This document shows, one piece after another, positions 24,312-39,441 of a DNA stretch of 64,000 nt. The notes beneath the pieces are model-generated. The model worked only from the letters and a program-made list of their open reading frames with translations, had not been told where the DNA came from and made no database searches. This stretch comes from Lutraria lutraria. Lineage: Eukaryota > Mollusca > Bivalvia > Venerida > Mactridae. The translations under genes were made by a program, and so were the position numbers. Each line of letters begins with the position of its first letter. The first letter of the stretch is position 1. The DNA lies in contig OZ026842.1 in the NCBI GenBank assembly GCA_964023205.1, forward strand, positions 37,711,501-37,775,500. Direction: 5' to 3'.

Positions 24312-27300
24312 AAATGACCTGATATATTTTTCATTGATTATTTTATGAAGTTTTATAATGTGCATGAATTTTATATAGATAATAAAGGGAATTATTCCTG
24401 TCATATTTATTTACATGTTTGAAAGCTAAATATTGATTTAATACCCTAATAAATGAGGTTATGAGATGTTCATTGTTTGTCAACTACAAAGTTTGATCAA
24501 ATGACCTATTTAATGACCCTTTAGAATGTGCATTAATTGTAAACATACATTTATTAAAATTATTGCTTCAATATTTTTGTTTTACATATTTTAATGCCAA
24601 ATTATGATTGAAAATCATAATAAATGACCTCATATATTGTTCATTGATTATTTAATGAACATATAAAATGTGCATAAATTGTATATAGATATTTAAGGGA
24701 ATTATTACTGCCATATTTATTTACATGTTTGAAACCTAAATATTGATTTAATACCCTAATAAATGAGGTTATGAGATGTTCATTGTTTGTCAACTACAAA
24801 GTTTGATCAAATGACCTATTTAATGACCCTTTAGAATGTGCATTAATTGTAAACATACATTTATTAAAATTATTACTTCAATATTTTTGTTTTACATATT
24901 TTAATGCCAAATTATGATTGAAAATCATAATAAATGACCTCATATATTGTTCATTGATTATTTTATGAACTTATATATTGTGCATAAATTGTATATAGAT
25001 ATTTAAGGGAATTATTACTGCCATATTTATTTACATGTTTGAAACCTAAATATTGATTTAATACCCTAATAAATGAGGTTATGAGATGTTCATTGTTTGT
25101 CAACTACAAAGTTTGATCAAATGACCTATTTAATGACCCTTTAGAATGTGCATTAATTGTAAACATACATTTATTAAAATTATTGCTTCAATATTTTTGT
25201 TTTACATATTTTAATGCCAAATTATGATTGAAAATCATAATAAATGACCTCATATATTGTTCATTGATTATTTTATGAACTTATATAATGTGCATAAATT
25301 GTATATAGATATTTAAGGGAATTATTACTGCCATATTTATTTACATGTTTGAAACCTAAATATTGATTTAATAACCTAATAAATGAGGTTATGAGATGTT
25401 CATTGTTTGTCAACTACAAAGTTTGATCAAATGACCTATTTAATGACCCTTTAGAATGTGCATTAATTGTAAACATACATTTATTAAAATTATTGCTTCA
25501 ATATTTTTGTTTTACATATTTTAATGCCAAATTATGATTGAAAATCATAATAAATGACCTCATATATTGTTCATTGATTATTTTATGAACTTATATAATG
25601 TGCATAAATTGTATATAGATATTTAAGGGAATTATTACTGCCATATTTATTTACATGTTTGAAACCTAAATATTGATTTAATACCCTAATAAATGAGGTA
25701 ATGAGATGTCCATTGTTTGTCAACTACAAATTTTGATCAAATGACCTATTTAATGACCCTTTAGAATGTGCATTAATTGTAAACATACATTTATTAAAAT
25801 TATTGCTTCAATATTTTTGTTTTACATATTTTAATGCCAAATTATGATTGAAAATCATAATAAATGACCTCATATATTGTTCATTGATTATTTTATGAAC
25901 TTATATAATGTGCATAAATTGTATATAGATATTTAAGGGAATTATTACTGCCATATTTATTTACATGTTTGAAACCTAAATATTGATTTAATACCCTAAT
26001 AAATGTGGTTATGAGATGTTCATTGTTTGTCAACTACAAATTTTGATCAAATGACCTATTTAATGACCCTTTAGAATGTGCATTAATTGTAAACATACAT
26101 TTATTAAAATTATTACTGCAATATTTTTGTTTTATATATTTTTAATGCCAAATTATGATTGAAAATCATAATAAATGACCTGATATATTTTTCATTGATT
26201 ATTTTATGAACTTATATAATGTGCATGAATTTTATATAGATATTAAAGAGAATTATTCCTGCCATATTTATTTACATGTTTGAAACCTAAATATTGATTT
26301 AATACCCTAATAAATGTGGTTATGAGATGTTCATTGTTTGTCAACTACAAACTTTTATCAAATTACCTATTTAATGACCCTTTAGAATGTGCATTAATTG
26401 TAAACATACATTTATTAAAATTATTGCTTCAATATTTTTGTTTTACATATTTTAATGCCAAATTATGATTGAAAATCATAATAAATGACCTCATATATTG
26501 TTCATTGATTATTTTATGAACTTATATAATGTGCATAAATTGTATATAGATATTTAAGGGAATTATTACTGCCATATTTATTTACATGTTTGAAAGCTAA
26601 ATATTGATTTAATACCCTAATAAATGAGGTTATGAGATGTTCATTGTTTGTCAACTACAAAGTTTGATCAAATGACCTATTTAATGACCCTTTAGAATGT
26701 GCATTAATTGTAAACATACATTTATTAAAATTATTGCTTCAATATTTTTGTTTTACATATTTTAATGCCAAATTATGATTGAAAATCATAATAAATGACC
26801 TCATATATTGTTCATTGATTATTTTATGAACTTATATAAAGTGCCTAAATTGTATATAGATATTTAAGGGAATTATTACTGCCATATTTATTTACATGTT
26901 TGAAACCTAAATATTGATTTAATACCCTAATAAATGAGGTTATGAGATGTTCATTGTTTGTCAACTACAAATTTTGATCAAATGACCTATTTAATGACCC
27001 TTTAGAATGTGCATTAATTGTAAAGATACATTTATTAAAATTATTACTTCAATATTTTTGTTTTATATATTTTTAATGCCAAATTATGATTGAAAATCAT
27101 AATAAATGACCTGATATATTTTTCATTGATTATTTTATGAACTTATATAATGTGCATGAATTTTATATAGATATTAAAGAGAATTATTCCTGCCATATTT
27201 ATTTACATGTTTGAAACCTAAATATTGATTTAATACCCTAATAAATGTGGTTATGAGATGTTCATTGTTTGTCAACTACAAATTTTTATCAAATGACCTA

Positions 27301-27393
27301 TTCAATGACCCTTTAGAATGTGCATTAAATGTAAACATACATTTATTAAAATTATTACTTCAATATTTTTGTTTTATATATTTTTAATGCCAA

Positions 27394-27414
27394 ATTATGA
27401 TTTTCAATCATAAT
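27394..27414 (+). repeat. Satellite hairpin in inverted orientation
   Basis: Loop TTC, 3103 bp from the copy at 24291. Confidence 0.9.
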
Positions 27415-29876
27415 AAATGACCTGATATATTTTTCATTGATTATTTTATGAAGTTTTATAATGTGCATGAATTTTATATAGATAATAAAGGGAATTATTC
27501 CTGTCATATTTATTTACATGTTTGAAAGCTAAATATTGATTTAATACCCTAATAAATGTGGTTATGAGATGTTCATTGTTTGTCAACTACAAATTTTTAT
27601 CAAATGACCTATTCAATGACCCTTTAGAATGTGCATTAATTGTAAACATACATTTATTAAAATTATTGCTTCAATATTTTTGTTTTACATATTTTAATGC
27701 CAAATTATGATTGAAAATCATAATAAATGACCTCATATATTGTTCATTGATTATTTTATGAACTTATATAATGTGCATAAATTGTATATAGATATTTAAG
27801 GGAATTATTACTGCCATATTTATTTACATGTTTGAAACCTAAATATTGATTTAATAACCTAATAAATGAGGTTATGAGATGTTCATTGTTTGTCAACTAC
27901 AAAGTTTGATCAAATGACCTATTTAATGACCCTTTAGAATGTGCATTAATTGTAAACATACATTTATTAAAATTATTGCTTCAATATTTTTGTTTTACAT
28001 ATTTTAATGCCAAATTATGATTGAAAATCATAATAAATGACCTCATATATTGTTCATTGATTATTTTATGAACTTATATAATGTGCATAAATTGTATATA
28101 GATATTTAAGGGAATTATTACTGCCATATTTATTTACATGTTTGAAACCTAAATATTGATTTAATACCCTAATAAATGAGGTAATGAGATGTCCATTGTT
28201 TGTCAACTACAAATTTTGATCAAATGACCTATTTAATGACCCTTTAGAATGTGCATTAATTGTAAACATACATTTATTAAAATTATTGCTTCAATATTTT
28301 TGTTTTACATATTTTAATGCCAAATTATGATTGAAAATCATAATAAATGACCTCATATATTGTTCATTGATTATTTTATGAACTTATATAATGTGCATAA
28401 ATTGTATATAGATATTTAAGGGAATTATTACTGCCATATTTATTTACATGTTTGAAACCTAAATATTGATTTAATACCCTAATAAATGTGGTTATGAGAT
28501 GTTCATTGTTTGTCAACTACAAATTTTGATCAAATGACCTATTTAATGACCCTTTAGAATGTGCATTAATTGTAAACATACATTTATTAAAATTATTACT
28601 GCAATATTTTTGTTTTATATATTTTTAATGCCAAATTATGATTGAAAATCATAATAAATGACCTGATATATTTTTCATTGATTATTTTATGAACTTATAT
28701 AATGTGCATGAATTTTATATAGATATTAAAGAGAATTATTCCTGCCATATTTATTTACATGTTTGAAACCTAAATATTGATTTAATACCCTAATAAATGT
28801 GGTTATGAGATGTTCATTGTTTGTCAACTACAAACTTTTATCAAATTACCTATTTAATGACCCTTTAGAATGTGCATTAATTGTAAACATACATTTATTA
28901 AAATTATTGCTTCAATATTTTTGTTTTACATATTTTAATGCCAAATTATGATTGAAAATCATAATAAATGACCTCATATATTGTTCATTGATTATTTTAT
29001 GAACTTATATAATGTGCATAAATTGTATATAGATATTTAAGGGAATTATTACTGCCATATTTATTTACATGTTTGAAAGCTAAATATTGATTTAATACCC
29101 TAATAAATGAGGTTATGAGATGTTCATTGTTTGTCAACTACAAAGTTTGATCAAATGACCTATTTAATGACCCTTTAGAATGTGCATTAATTGTAAACAT
29201 ACATTTATTAAAATTATTGCTTCAATATTTTTGTTTTACATATTTTAATGCCAAATTATGATTGAAAATCATAATAAATGACCTCATATATTGTTCATTG
29301 ATTATTTTATGAACTTATATAAAGTGCCTAAATTGTATATAGATATTTAAGGGAATTATTACTGCCATATTTATTTACATGTTTGAAACCTAAATATTGA
29401 TTTAATACCCTAATAAATGAGGTTATGAGATGTTCATTGTTTGTCAACTACAAATTTTGATCAAATGACCTATTTAATGACCCTTTAGAATGTGCATTAA
29501 TTGTAAAGATACATTTATTAAAATTATTACTTCAATATTTTTGTTTTATATATTTTTAATGCCAAATTATGATTGAAAATCATAATAAATGACCTGATAT
29601 ATTTTTCATTGATTATTTTATGAACTTATATAATGTGCATGAATTTTATATAGATATTAAAGAGAATTATTCCTGCCATATTTATTTACATGTTTGAAAC
29701 CTAAATATTGATTTAATACCCTAATAAATGTGGTTATGAGATGTTCATTGTTTGTCAACTACAAATTTTTATCAAATGACCTATTCAATGACCCTTTAGA
29801 ATGTGCATTAAATGTAAACATACATTTATTAAAATTATTACTTCAATATTTTTGTTTTATATATTTTTAATGCCAA

Positions 29877-29897
29877 ATTATGATTTTCAATCATAAT
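29877..29897 (+). repeat. Satellite hairpin in inverted orientation
   Basis: Loop TTC, 2483 bp from the copy at 27394. Confidence 0.9.
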
Positions 29898-30498
29898 AAA
29901 TGACCTGATATATTTTTCATTGATTATTTTATGAAGTTTTATAATGTGCATGAATTTTATATAGATAATAAAGGGAATTATTCCTGTCATATTTATTTAC
30001 ATGTTTGAAACCTAAATATTGATTTAATACCCTAATAAATGAGGTTACGAGATGTTCATTGTTTGTCAACTACAAAGTTTGATCAAATGACCTATTTAAT
30101 GACCCTTTAGAATGTGCATTAATTGTAAAGATACATTTATTAAAATTATTACTTCAATATTTTTGTTTTATATATTTTTAATGCCAAATTATGATTGAAA
30201 ATCATAATAAATGACCTGATATATTTTTCATTGATTATTTTATGAACTTATATAATGTGCATGAACTTTATATAGATATTAAAGAGAATTATTCCTGCCA
30301 TATTTATTTACATGTTTGAAACCTAAATATTGATTTAATACCCTAATAAATGTGGTTATGAGATGTTCATTGTTTGTCAACTACAAATTTTTATCAAATG
30401 ACCTATTCAATGACCCTTTAGAATGTGCATTAATTGTAAACATACATTTATTAAAATTATTACTTCAATATTTTTGTTTTATATATTTTTAATGCCAA

Positions 30499-30519
30499 AT
30501 TATGATTTTCAATCATAAT
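30499..30519 (+). repeat. Satellite hairpin in inverted orientation
   Basis: Loop TTC, 622 bp (two monomers) after the copy at 29877. Confidence 0.9.
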
Positions 30520-30999
30520 AAATGACCTGATATATTTTTCATTGATTATTTTATGAAGTTTTATAATGTGCATGAATTTTATATAGATAATAAAGGGAAT
30601 TATTCCTGTCATATTTATTTACATGTTTGAAAGCTAAATATTGATTTAATACCCTAATAAATGAGGTTATGAGATGTTCATTGTTTGTCAACTACAAAGT
30701 TTGATCAAATGACCTATTTAATGACCCTTTAGAATGTGCATTAATTGTAAACATACATTTATTAAAATTATTACTTCAATATTTTTGTTTTACATATTTT
30801 AATGCCAAATTATGATTGAAAATCATAATAAATGACCTCATATATTGTTCATTGATTATTTTATGAACTTATATAATGTGCATAAATTGTATATAGATAT
30901 TTAAGGGAATTATTACTGCCATATGTATTTACATGTTTGAAACCTAAATATTGATTTAATAACCTAATAAATGAGGTTATGAGATGTTCATTGTTTGTC

Positions 31000-33900
31000 A
31001 ACTACAAATTTTGATCAAATGACCTCTTTAATGACCCTTTAGAATGTGCATTAATTGTAAACATACATTTATTAAAATTATTGCTTGAATATTTTTGTTT
31101 TACATATTTTAATGCCAAATTATGATTGAAAATCATAATAAATGACCTCATATATTGTTCATTGATTATTTTATGAACTTATATAATGTGCATAAATTTT
31201 ATATAGATATTTAAGGGAATTATTCCTGCCATATTTATTTACATGTTTGAAACCTAAATATTGATTTAATAACCTAATAAATGAGGTTATGAGAGATGTT
31301 CATTGTTTGTCAACTACTAAAATTTGATCAAATGACCTCTGTAATGACCCTTTAGAATGTGCATTAATTGTAAACATACATTTATTAAAATTATTACTTC
31401 AATATTTTTTATTTATATATTTTAATGCCAAATTATGATAGAAAATCATAATAAATGACCTCATATATTGTACATTGATTATTTTATGAACTTATATAAT
31501 GTGCATGAATTTTATATAGATATTAAAGAGAATTATTCCTGCCATATTTATTTACATGTTTGAAACCTAAATATTGATTTAATACCCTAATAAATGTGGT
31601 TATGAGATGTTCATTGTTTGTCAACTACAAATTTTTATCAAATGACCTATTCAATGACCCTTTAGAATGTGCATTAATTGTAAACATACATTTATTAAAA
31701 TTATTACTTCAATATTTTTGTTTTATATATTTTTAATGCCAAATTATGATAGAAAATCATAATAAATGACCTCATATATTGTACATTGATTATTTTATGA
31801 ACTTATATAATGTGCATGAATTTTATATAGATATTAAAGAGAATTATTCCTGCCATATTTATTTACATGTTTGAAACCTAAATATTGATTTAATACCCTA
31901 ATAAATGAGGTTATGAGATGTTCATTGTTTGTCAACTACAAATATTTATCAAATTACCTATTTAATGACCCTTTAGAATGTGCATAAATTGTAAACATAC
32001 ATTTATTAAAATAATTGCTAAAATATTTTTGTTTACATATTTTAATGCCAAATTATGATTGAAAATCATAATAAATGACCTCATATATTGTTCATTGATT
32101 ATTTTATGAAGTTTTATAATGTGCATGAATTTTATATAGATAATAAAGGGAATTATTCCTGTCATATTTATTTACATGTTTGAAAGCTAAATATTGATTT
32201 AATACCCTGATAAATGAGGTTATGAGATGTTCATTGTTTGTCAACTACAAAGTTTGATCAAATGACCTATTTAATGACCCTTTAGAATGTGCATTAATTG
32301 TAAACATACATTTATTAAAATTATTACTTCAATATTTTTGTTTTATATATTTTAATGCCAAATTATGATAGAAAATCATAATAAATGACCTCATATATTG
32401 TTCATTGATTATTTTATGAACTTATATAATGTGCATGAATTTTATATAGATATTAAAGAGAATTATTCCTGCCAGATTTATTTACATGTTTGAAACCTAA
32501 ATATTGATTTAATACCCTAATAAATGAGGTTATGAGATGTTCATTGTTTGTCAACTACAAAGTTTGATCAATTGACCTATTTAATGACCCTTTAGAATGT
32601 GCATTAATTGTAAACATACATTTATTAAAATTATTGCTTCAATATTTTTGTTTTACATATTTTAATGCCAAATTATGATTGAAAATCATAATAAATGACC
32701 TCATATATTGTTCATTGATTATTTTATGAACATATAAAATGTGCATAAATTGTATATAGATATTTAAGGGAATTATTACTGCCATATTTATTTACATGTT
32801 TGAAACCTAAATATTGATTTAATACCCTAATAAATGAGGTTATGAGATGTTCATTGTTTGTCAACTACAAAGTTTGATCAAATGACCTATTTAATGACCC
32901 TTTAGAATGTGCATTAATTGTAAACATACATTTATTAAAATTATTGCTTCAATATTTTTGTTTTACATATTTTAATGCCAAATTATGATTGAAAATCATA
33001 ATAAATGACCTCATATATTGTTCATTGATTATTTTATGAACTTATATAATGTGCATAAATTGTATATAGATATTTAAGGGAATTATTACTGCCATATTTA
33101 TTTACATGTTTGAAACCTAAATATTGATTTAATAACCTAATAAATGAGGTTATGAGATGTCCATTGTTTGTCAACTACAAATTTTGATCAAATGACCTAT
33201 TTAATGACCCTTTAGAATGTGCATTAATTGTAAACATACATTTATTAAAATTATTACTTCAATATTTTTGTTTTATATATTTTAATGCCAAATTATGATA
33301 GAAAATCATAATAAATGACCTCATATATTGTACATTGATTATTTTATGAACTTATATAATGTGCATGAATTTTATATAGATATTAAAGAGAATTATTCCT
33401 GCCATATTTATTTACATGTTTGAAACCTAAATATTGATTTAATACCCTAATAAATGTGGTTATGAGATGTTCATTGTTTGTCAACTACAAATTTTTATCA
33501 AATGACCTATTCAATGACCCTTTAGAATGTGCATTAATTGTAAACATACATTTATTAAAATTATTACTTCAATATTTTTGTTTTATATATTTTTAATGCC
33601 AAATTATGATTGAAAATCATAATAAATGACCTGATATATTTTTCATTGATTATTTTATGAACTTATATAATGTGCATGAATTTTATATAGATATTAAAGA
33701 GAATTATTCCTGCCATATTTATTTACATGTTTGAAACCTAAATATTGATTTAATACCCTAATAAATGAGGTTATGAGATGTTCATTGTTTGTCAACTACA
33801 AATTTTTATCAAATTACCTATTTAATGACCCTTTAGAATGTGCATAAATTGTAAACATACATTTATTAAAATTATTGCTTGAATATTTTTGTTTTACATA

Positions 33901-36800
33901 TTTTAATGCCAAATTATGATTGAAAATCATAATAAATGACCTGATATACTTTTCATTGATTATTTTATGAACTTATATAATGTGCATGAATTTTATATAG
34001 ATATTAAAGAGAATTATTCCTGCCATATTTATTTACATGTTTGAAACCTAAATATTGATTTAATACCCTAATAAATGTGGTTATGAGATGTTCATTGTTT
34101 GTCAACTACAAATTTTGATCAAATGACCTATTCAATGACCCTTTAGAATGTGCATTAATTGTAAACATACATTTATTAAAATTATTACTGCAATATTTTT
34201 GTTTTATATATTTTTAATGCCAAATTATGATTGAAAATCATAATAAATGACCTGATATATTTTTCATTGATTATTTTATGAACTTATATAATGTGCATGA
34301 ATTTTATATAGATATTAAAGAGAATTATTCCTGCCATATTTATTTACATGTTTGAAACCTAAATATTGATTTAATACCCTAATAAATGTGGTTATGAGAT
34401 GTTCATTGTTTGTCAACTACAAATTTTTATCAAATGACCTATTCAATGACCCTTTAGAATGTGCATGAATTTTATATAGATATTAAAGAGAATTATTCCT
34501 GCCATATTTATTTACATGTTTGAAACCTAAATATTGATTTAATACCCTAATAAATGTGGTTATGAGATGTTCATTGTTTGTCAACTACAAATTTTTATCA
34601 AATGACCTATTCAATGACCCTTTAGAATGTGCATTAATTGTAAACATACATTTATTAAAATTATTGCTTCAATATTTTTGTTTTACATATTTTAATGCCA
34701 AATTATGATTGAAAATCATAATAAATGACCTCATATATTGTTCATTGATTATTTTATGAACTTATATAATGTGCATAAATTTTATATATATATTTAAGGG
34801 AATTATTCCTGCCATATTTATTTACATGTTTGAAACCTAAATATTGATTTAATACCCTAATAAATGAGGTTATGAGAGATGTTCATTGTTTGTCAACTAC
34901 AAAGTTTGATCAAATGACCTATTTAATGACCCTTTAGAATGTGCATTAATTGTAAACATACATTTATTAAAATTATTGCTTCAATATTTTTGTTTTACAT
35001 ATTTTAATGCCAAATTATGATTGAAAATCATAATAAATGACCTCATATATTGTTCATTGATTATTTTATGAACTTATATAATGTGCATAAATTTTATATA
35101 TATATTTAAGGGAATTATTCCTGCCATATTTATTTACATGTTTGAAACCTAAATATTGATTTAATACCCTAATAAATGAGGTTATGAGAGATGTTCATTG
35201 TTTGTCAACTACAAAGTTTGATCAAATGACCTATTTAATGACCCTTTAGAATGTGCATTAATTGTAAACATACATTTATTAAAATTATTGCTTCAATATT
35301 TTTGTTTTACATATTTTAATGCCAAATTATGATTGAAAATCATAATAAATGACCTCATATATTGTTCATTGATTATTTTATGAACATATAAAATGTGCAT
35401 AAATTGTATATAGATATTTAAGGGAATTATTACTGCCATATTTATTTACATGTTTGAAACCTAAATATTGATTTAATACCCTAATAAATGAGGTTATGAG
35501 ATGTTCATTGTTTGTCAACTACAAATTTTGATCAAATGACCTCTTTAATGACCCTTTAGAATGTGCATTAATTGTAAACATACATTTATTAAAATTATTG
35601 CTTGAATATTTTTGTTTTACATATTTTAATGCCAAATTATGATTGAAAATCATAATAAATGACCTCATATATTGTTCATTGATTATTTTATGAACTTATA
35701 TAATGTGCTTAAATTTTATATAGATATTTAAGGGAATTATTCCTGCCATATTTATTTACATGTTTGAAACCTAAATATTGATTTAATAACCTAATAAATG
35801 AGGTTATGAGAGATGTTCATTGTTTGTCAACTACTAAAATTTGATCAAATGACCTCTGTAATGACCCTTTAGAATGTGCATTAATTGTAAACATACATTT
35901 ATTAAAATTATTACTTCAATATTTTTTATTTATATATTTTAATGCCAAATTATGATAGAAAATCATAATAAATGACCTCATATATTGTACATTGATTATT
36001 TTATGAACTTATATAATGTGCATGAATTTTATATAGATATTAAAGAGAATTATTCCTGCCATATTTATTTACATGTTTGAAACCTAAATATTGATTTAAT
36101 ACCCTAATAAATGTGGTTATGAGATGTTCATTGTTTGTCAACTACAAATTTTTATCAAATGACCTATTCAATGACCCTTTAGAATGTGCATTAATTGTAA
36201 ACATACATTTATTAAAATTATTACTTCAATATTTTTGTTTTATATATTTTTAATGCCAAATTATGATAGAAAATCATAATAAATGACCTCATATATTGTA
36301 CATTGATTATTTTATGAACTTATATAATGTGCATGAATTTTATATAGATATTAAAGAGAATTATTCCTGCCATATTTATTTACATGTTTGAAACCTAAAT
36401 ATTGATTTAATACCCTAATAAATGAGGTTATGAGATGTTCATTGTTTGTCAACTACAAATATTTATCAAATTACCTATTTAATGACCCTTTAGAATGTGC
36501 ATAAATTGTAAACATACATTTATTAAAATAATTGCTAAAATATTTTTGTTTACATATTTTAATGCCAAATTATGATTGAAAATCATAATAAATGACCTCA
36601 TATATTGTTCATTTATTATTTTATGAAGTTTTATAATGTGCATGAATTTTATATAGATAATAAAGGGAATTATTCCTGTCATATTTATTTACATGTTTGA
36701 AAGCTAAATATTGATTTAATACCCTAATAAATGAGGTTATGAGATGTTCATTGTTTGTCAACTACAAAGTTTGATCAAATGACCTATTTAATGACCCTTT
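31000..36800. repeat. Higher-order repeat with 4517 bp offset
   Basis: The block near 31.0-32.3 kb recurs near 35.5-36.8 kb. Shared rare marks are ATTGCTTGAAT (31080 and 35597), CTCTGTAATGACC (about 31337 and 35854), the TTTTTTATTTATATATT variant, and the AATTGCTAAAATA monomer (about 32010 and 36527). Private changes (for example ACCCTGATAAATG near 32205 only in the first copy, and GTGCTTAAATT near 35706 only in the second) show that the copies have since diverged. Confidence 0.8.
34445..34612 (+). repeat. Shortened 168 bp monomer
   Basis: The first-half AATGTGCAT box is joined directly to the sequence that normally follows the second box (GAATTTTATATAG). About 143 bp is lost with one AATGTGCAT retained. 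This is consistent with exchange between half A and half B at the shared box. Confidence 0.85.
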
Positions 36801-39273
36801 AGAATGTGCATTAATTGTAAACATACATTTATTAAAATTATTGCTTCAATATTTTTGTTTTACATATTTTAATGCCAAATTATGATTGAAAATCATAATA
36901 AATGACCTCATATATTGTTCATTGATTATTTTATGAACTTATATAATGTGCATAAATTTTATATATATATTTAAGGGAATTATTCCTGCCATATTTATTT
37001 ACATGTTTGAAACCTAAATATTGATTTAATACCCTAATAAATGAGGTTATGAGAGATGTTCATTGTTTGTCAACTACTAAAATTTGATCAAATGACCTCT
37101 TTAATGACCCTTTAGAATGTGCATTAATTGTAAACATACATTTATTAAAATTATTACTTCAATATTTTTGTTTTATATATTTTAATGCCAAATTATGATA
37201 GAAAATCATAATAAATGACCTCATATATTGTTCATTGATTATTTTATGAACTTATATAATGTGCATGAATTTTATATAGATATTAAAGAGAATTATTCCT
37301 GCCAGATTTATTTACATGTTTGAAACCTAAATATTGATTTAATACCCTAATAAATGAGGTTATGAGATGTTCATTGTTTGTCAACTACAAAGTTTGATCA
37401 AATGACCTATTTAATGACCCTTTAGAATGTGCATTAATTGTAAACATACATTTATTAAAATTATTGCTTCAATATTTTTGTTTTACATATTTTAATGCCA
37501 AATTATGATTGAAAATCATAATAAATGACCTCATATATTGTTCATTGATTATTTTATGAACATATAAAATGTGCATAAATTGTATATAGATATTTAAGGG
37601 AATTATTACTGCCATATTTATTTACATGTTTGAAACCTAAATATTGATTTAATACCCTAATAAATGAGGTTATGAGATGTTCATTGTTTGTCAACTACAA
37701 AGTTTGATCAAATGACCTATTTAATGACCCTTTAGAATGTGCATTAATTGTAAACATACATTTATTAAAATTATTACTTCAATATTTTTGTTTTACATAT
37801 TTTAATGCCAAATTATGATTGAAAATCATAATAAATGACCTCATATATTGTTCATTGATTATTTTATGAACTTATATATTGTGCATAAATTGTATATAGA
37901 TATTTAAGGGAATTATTACTGCCATATTTATTTACATGTTTGAAACCTAAATATTGATTTAATACCCTAATAAATGAGGTTATGAGATGTTCATTGTTTG
38001 TCAACTACAAAGTTTGATCAAATGACCTATTTAATGACCCTTTAGAATGTGCATTAATTGTAAACATACATTTATTAAAATTATTGCTTCAATATTTTTG
38101 TTTTACATATTTTAATGCCAAATTATGATTGAAAATCATAATAAATGACCTCATATATTGTTCATTGATTATTTTATGAACTTATATAATGTGCATAAAT
38201 TGTATATAGATATTTAAGGGAATTATTACTGCCATATTTATTTACATGTTTGAAACCTAAATATTGATTTAATAACCTAATAAATGAGGTTATGAGATGT
38301 CCATTGTTTGTCAACTACAAATTTTGATCAAATGACCTATTTAATGACCCTTTAGAATGTGCATTAATTGTAAACATACATTTATTAAAATTATTACTTC
38401 AATATTTTTGTTTTATATATTTTAATGCCAAATTATGATAGAAAATCATAATAAATGACCTCATATATTGTACATTGATTATTTTATGAACTTATATAAT
38501 GTGCATGAATTTTATATAGATATTAAAGAGAATTATTCCTGCCATATTTATTTACATGTTTGAAACCTAAATATTGATTTAATACCCTAATAAATGTGGT
38601 TATGAGATGTTCATTGTTTGTCAACTACAAATTTTTATCAAATGACCTATTCAATGACCCTTTAGAATGTGCATTAATTGTAAACATACATTTATTAAAA
38701 TTATTGCTTGAATATTTTTGTTTTACATATTTTAATGCCAAATTATGATTGAAAATCATAATAAATGACCTGATATACTTTTCATTGATTATTTTATGAA
38801 CTTATATAATGTGCATGAATTTTATATAGATATTAAAGAGAATTATTCCTGCCATATTTATTTACATGTTTGAAACCTAAATATTGATTTAATACCCTAA
38901 TAAATGTGGTTATGAGATGTTCATTGTTTGTCAACTACAAATTTTGATCAAATGACCTATTCAATGACCCTTTAGAATGTGCATTAATTGTAAACATACA
39001 TTTATTAAAATTATTACTGCAATATTTTTGTTTTATATATTTTTAATGCCAAATTATGATTGAAAATCATAATAAATGACCTGATATATTTTTCATTGAT
39101 TATTTTATGAACTTATATAATGTGCATGAATTTTATATAGATATTAAAGAGAATTATTCCTGCCATATTTATTTACATGTTTGAAACCTAAATATTGATT
39201 TAATACCCTAATAAATGTGGTTATGAGATGTTCATTGTTTGTCAACTACAAATTTTTATCAAATGACCTATTC

Positions 39274-39441
39274 AATGACCCTTTAGAATGTGCATGAATT
39301 TTATATAGATATTAAAGAGAATTATTCCTGCCATATTTATTTACATGTTTGAAACCTAAATATTGATTTAATACCCTAATAAATGTGGTTATGAGATGTT
39401 CATTGTTTGTCAACTACAAATTTTTATCAAATGACCTATTC
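39274..39441 (+). repeat. Shortened 168 bp monomer
   Basis: Same junction as at 34445, in another higher-order copy and not a new deletion. Confidence 0.85.

Larger units (their letters stand above)
21900..30000. repeat. Higher-order repeats of about 3103 and 2483 bp
   Basis: Rare variants recur in fixed order. ACAAACTTTTATC occurs at 23244, 26347 and 28830; ATTACTGCAAT at 23009, 26112 and 28595; and the inverted hairpin at 24291, 27394 and 29877. In each case the steps are 3103 then 2483 bp, which are ten and eight monomers. So about 25.1-27.5 kb is repeated at 27.6-30.0 kb, and both resemble about 21.9-24.4 kb. The difference of two monomers shows gain or loss of whole monomers after amplification. 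Boundaries are approximate. Confidence 0.8.
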
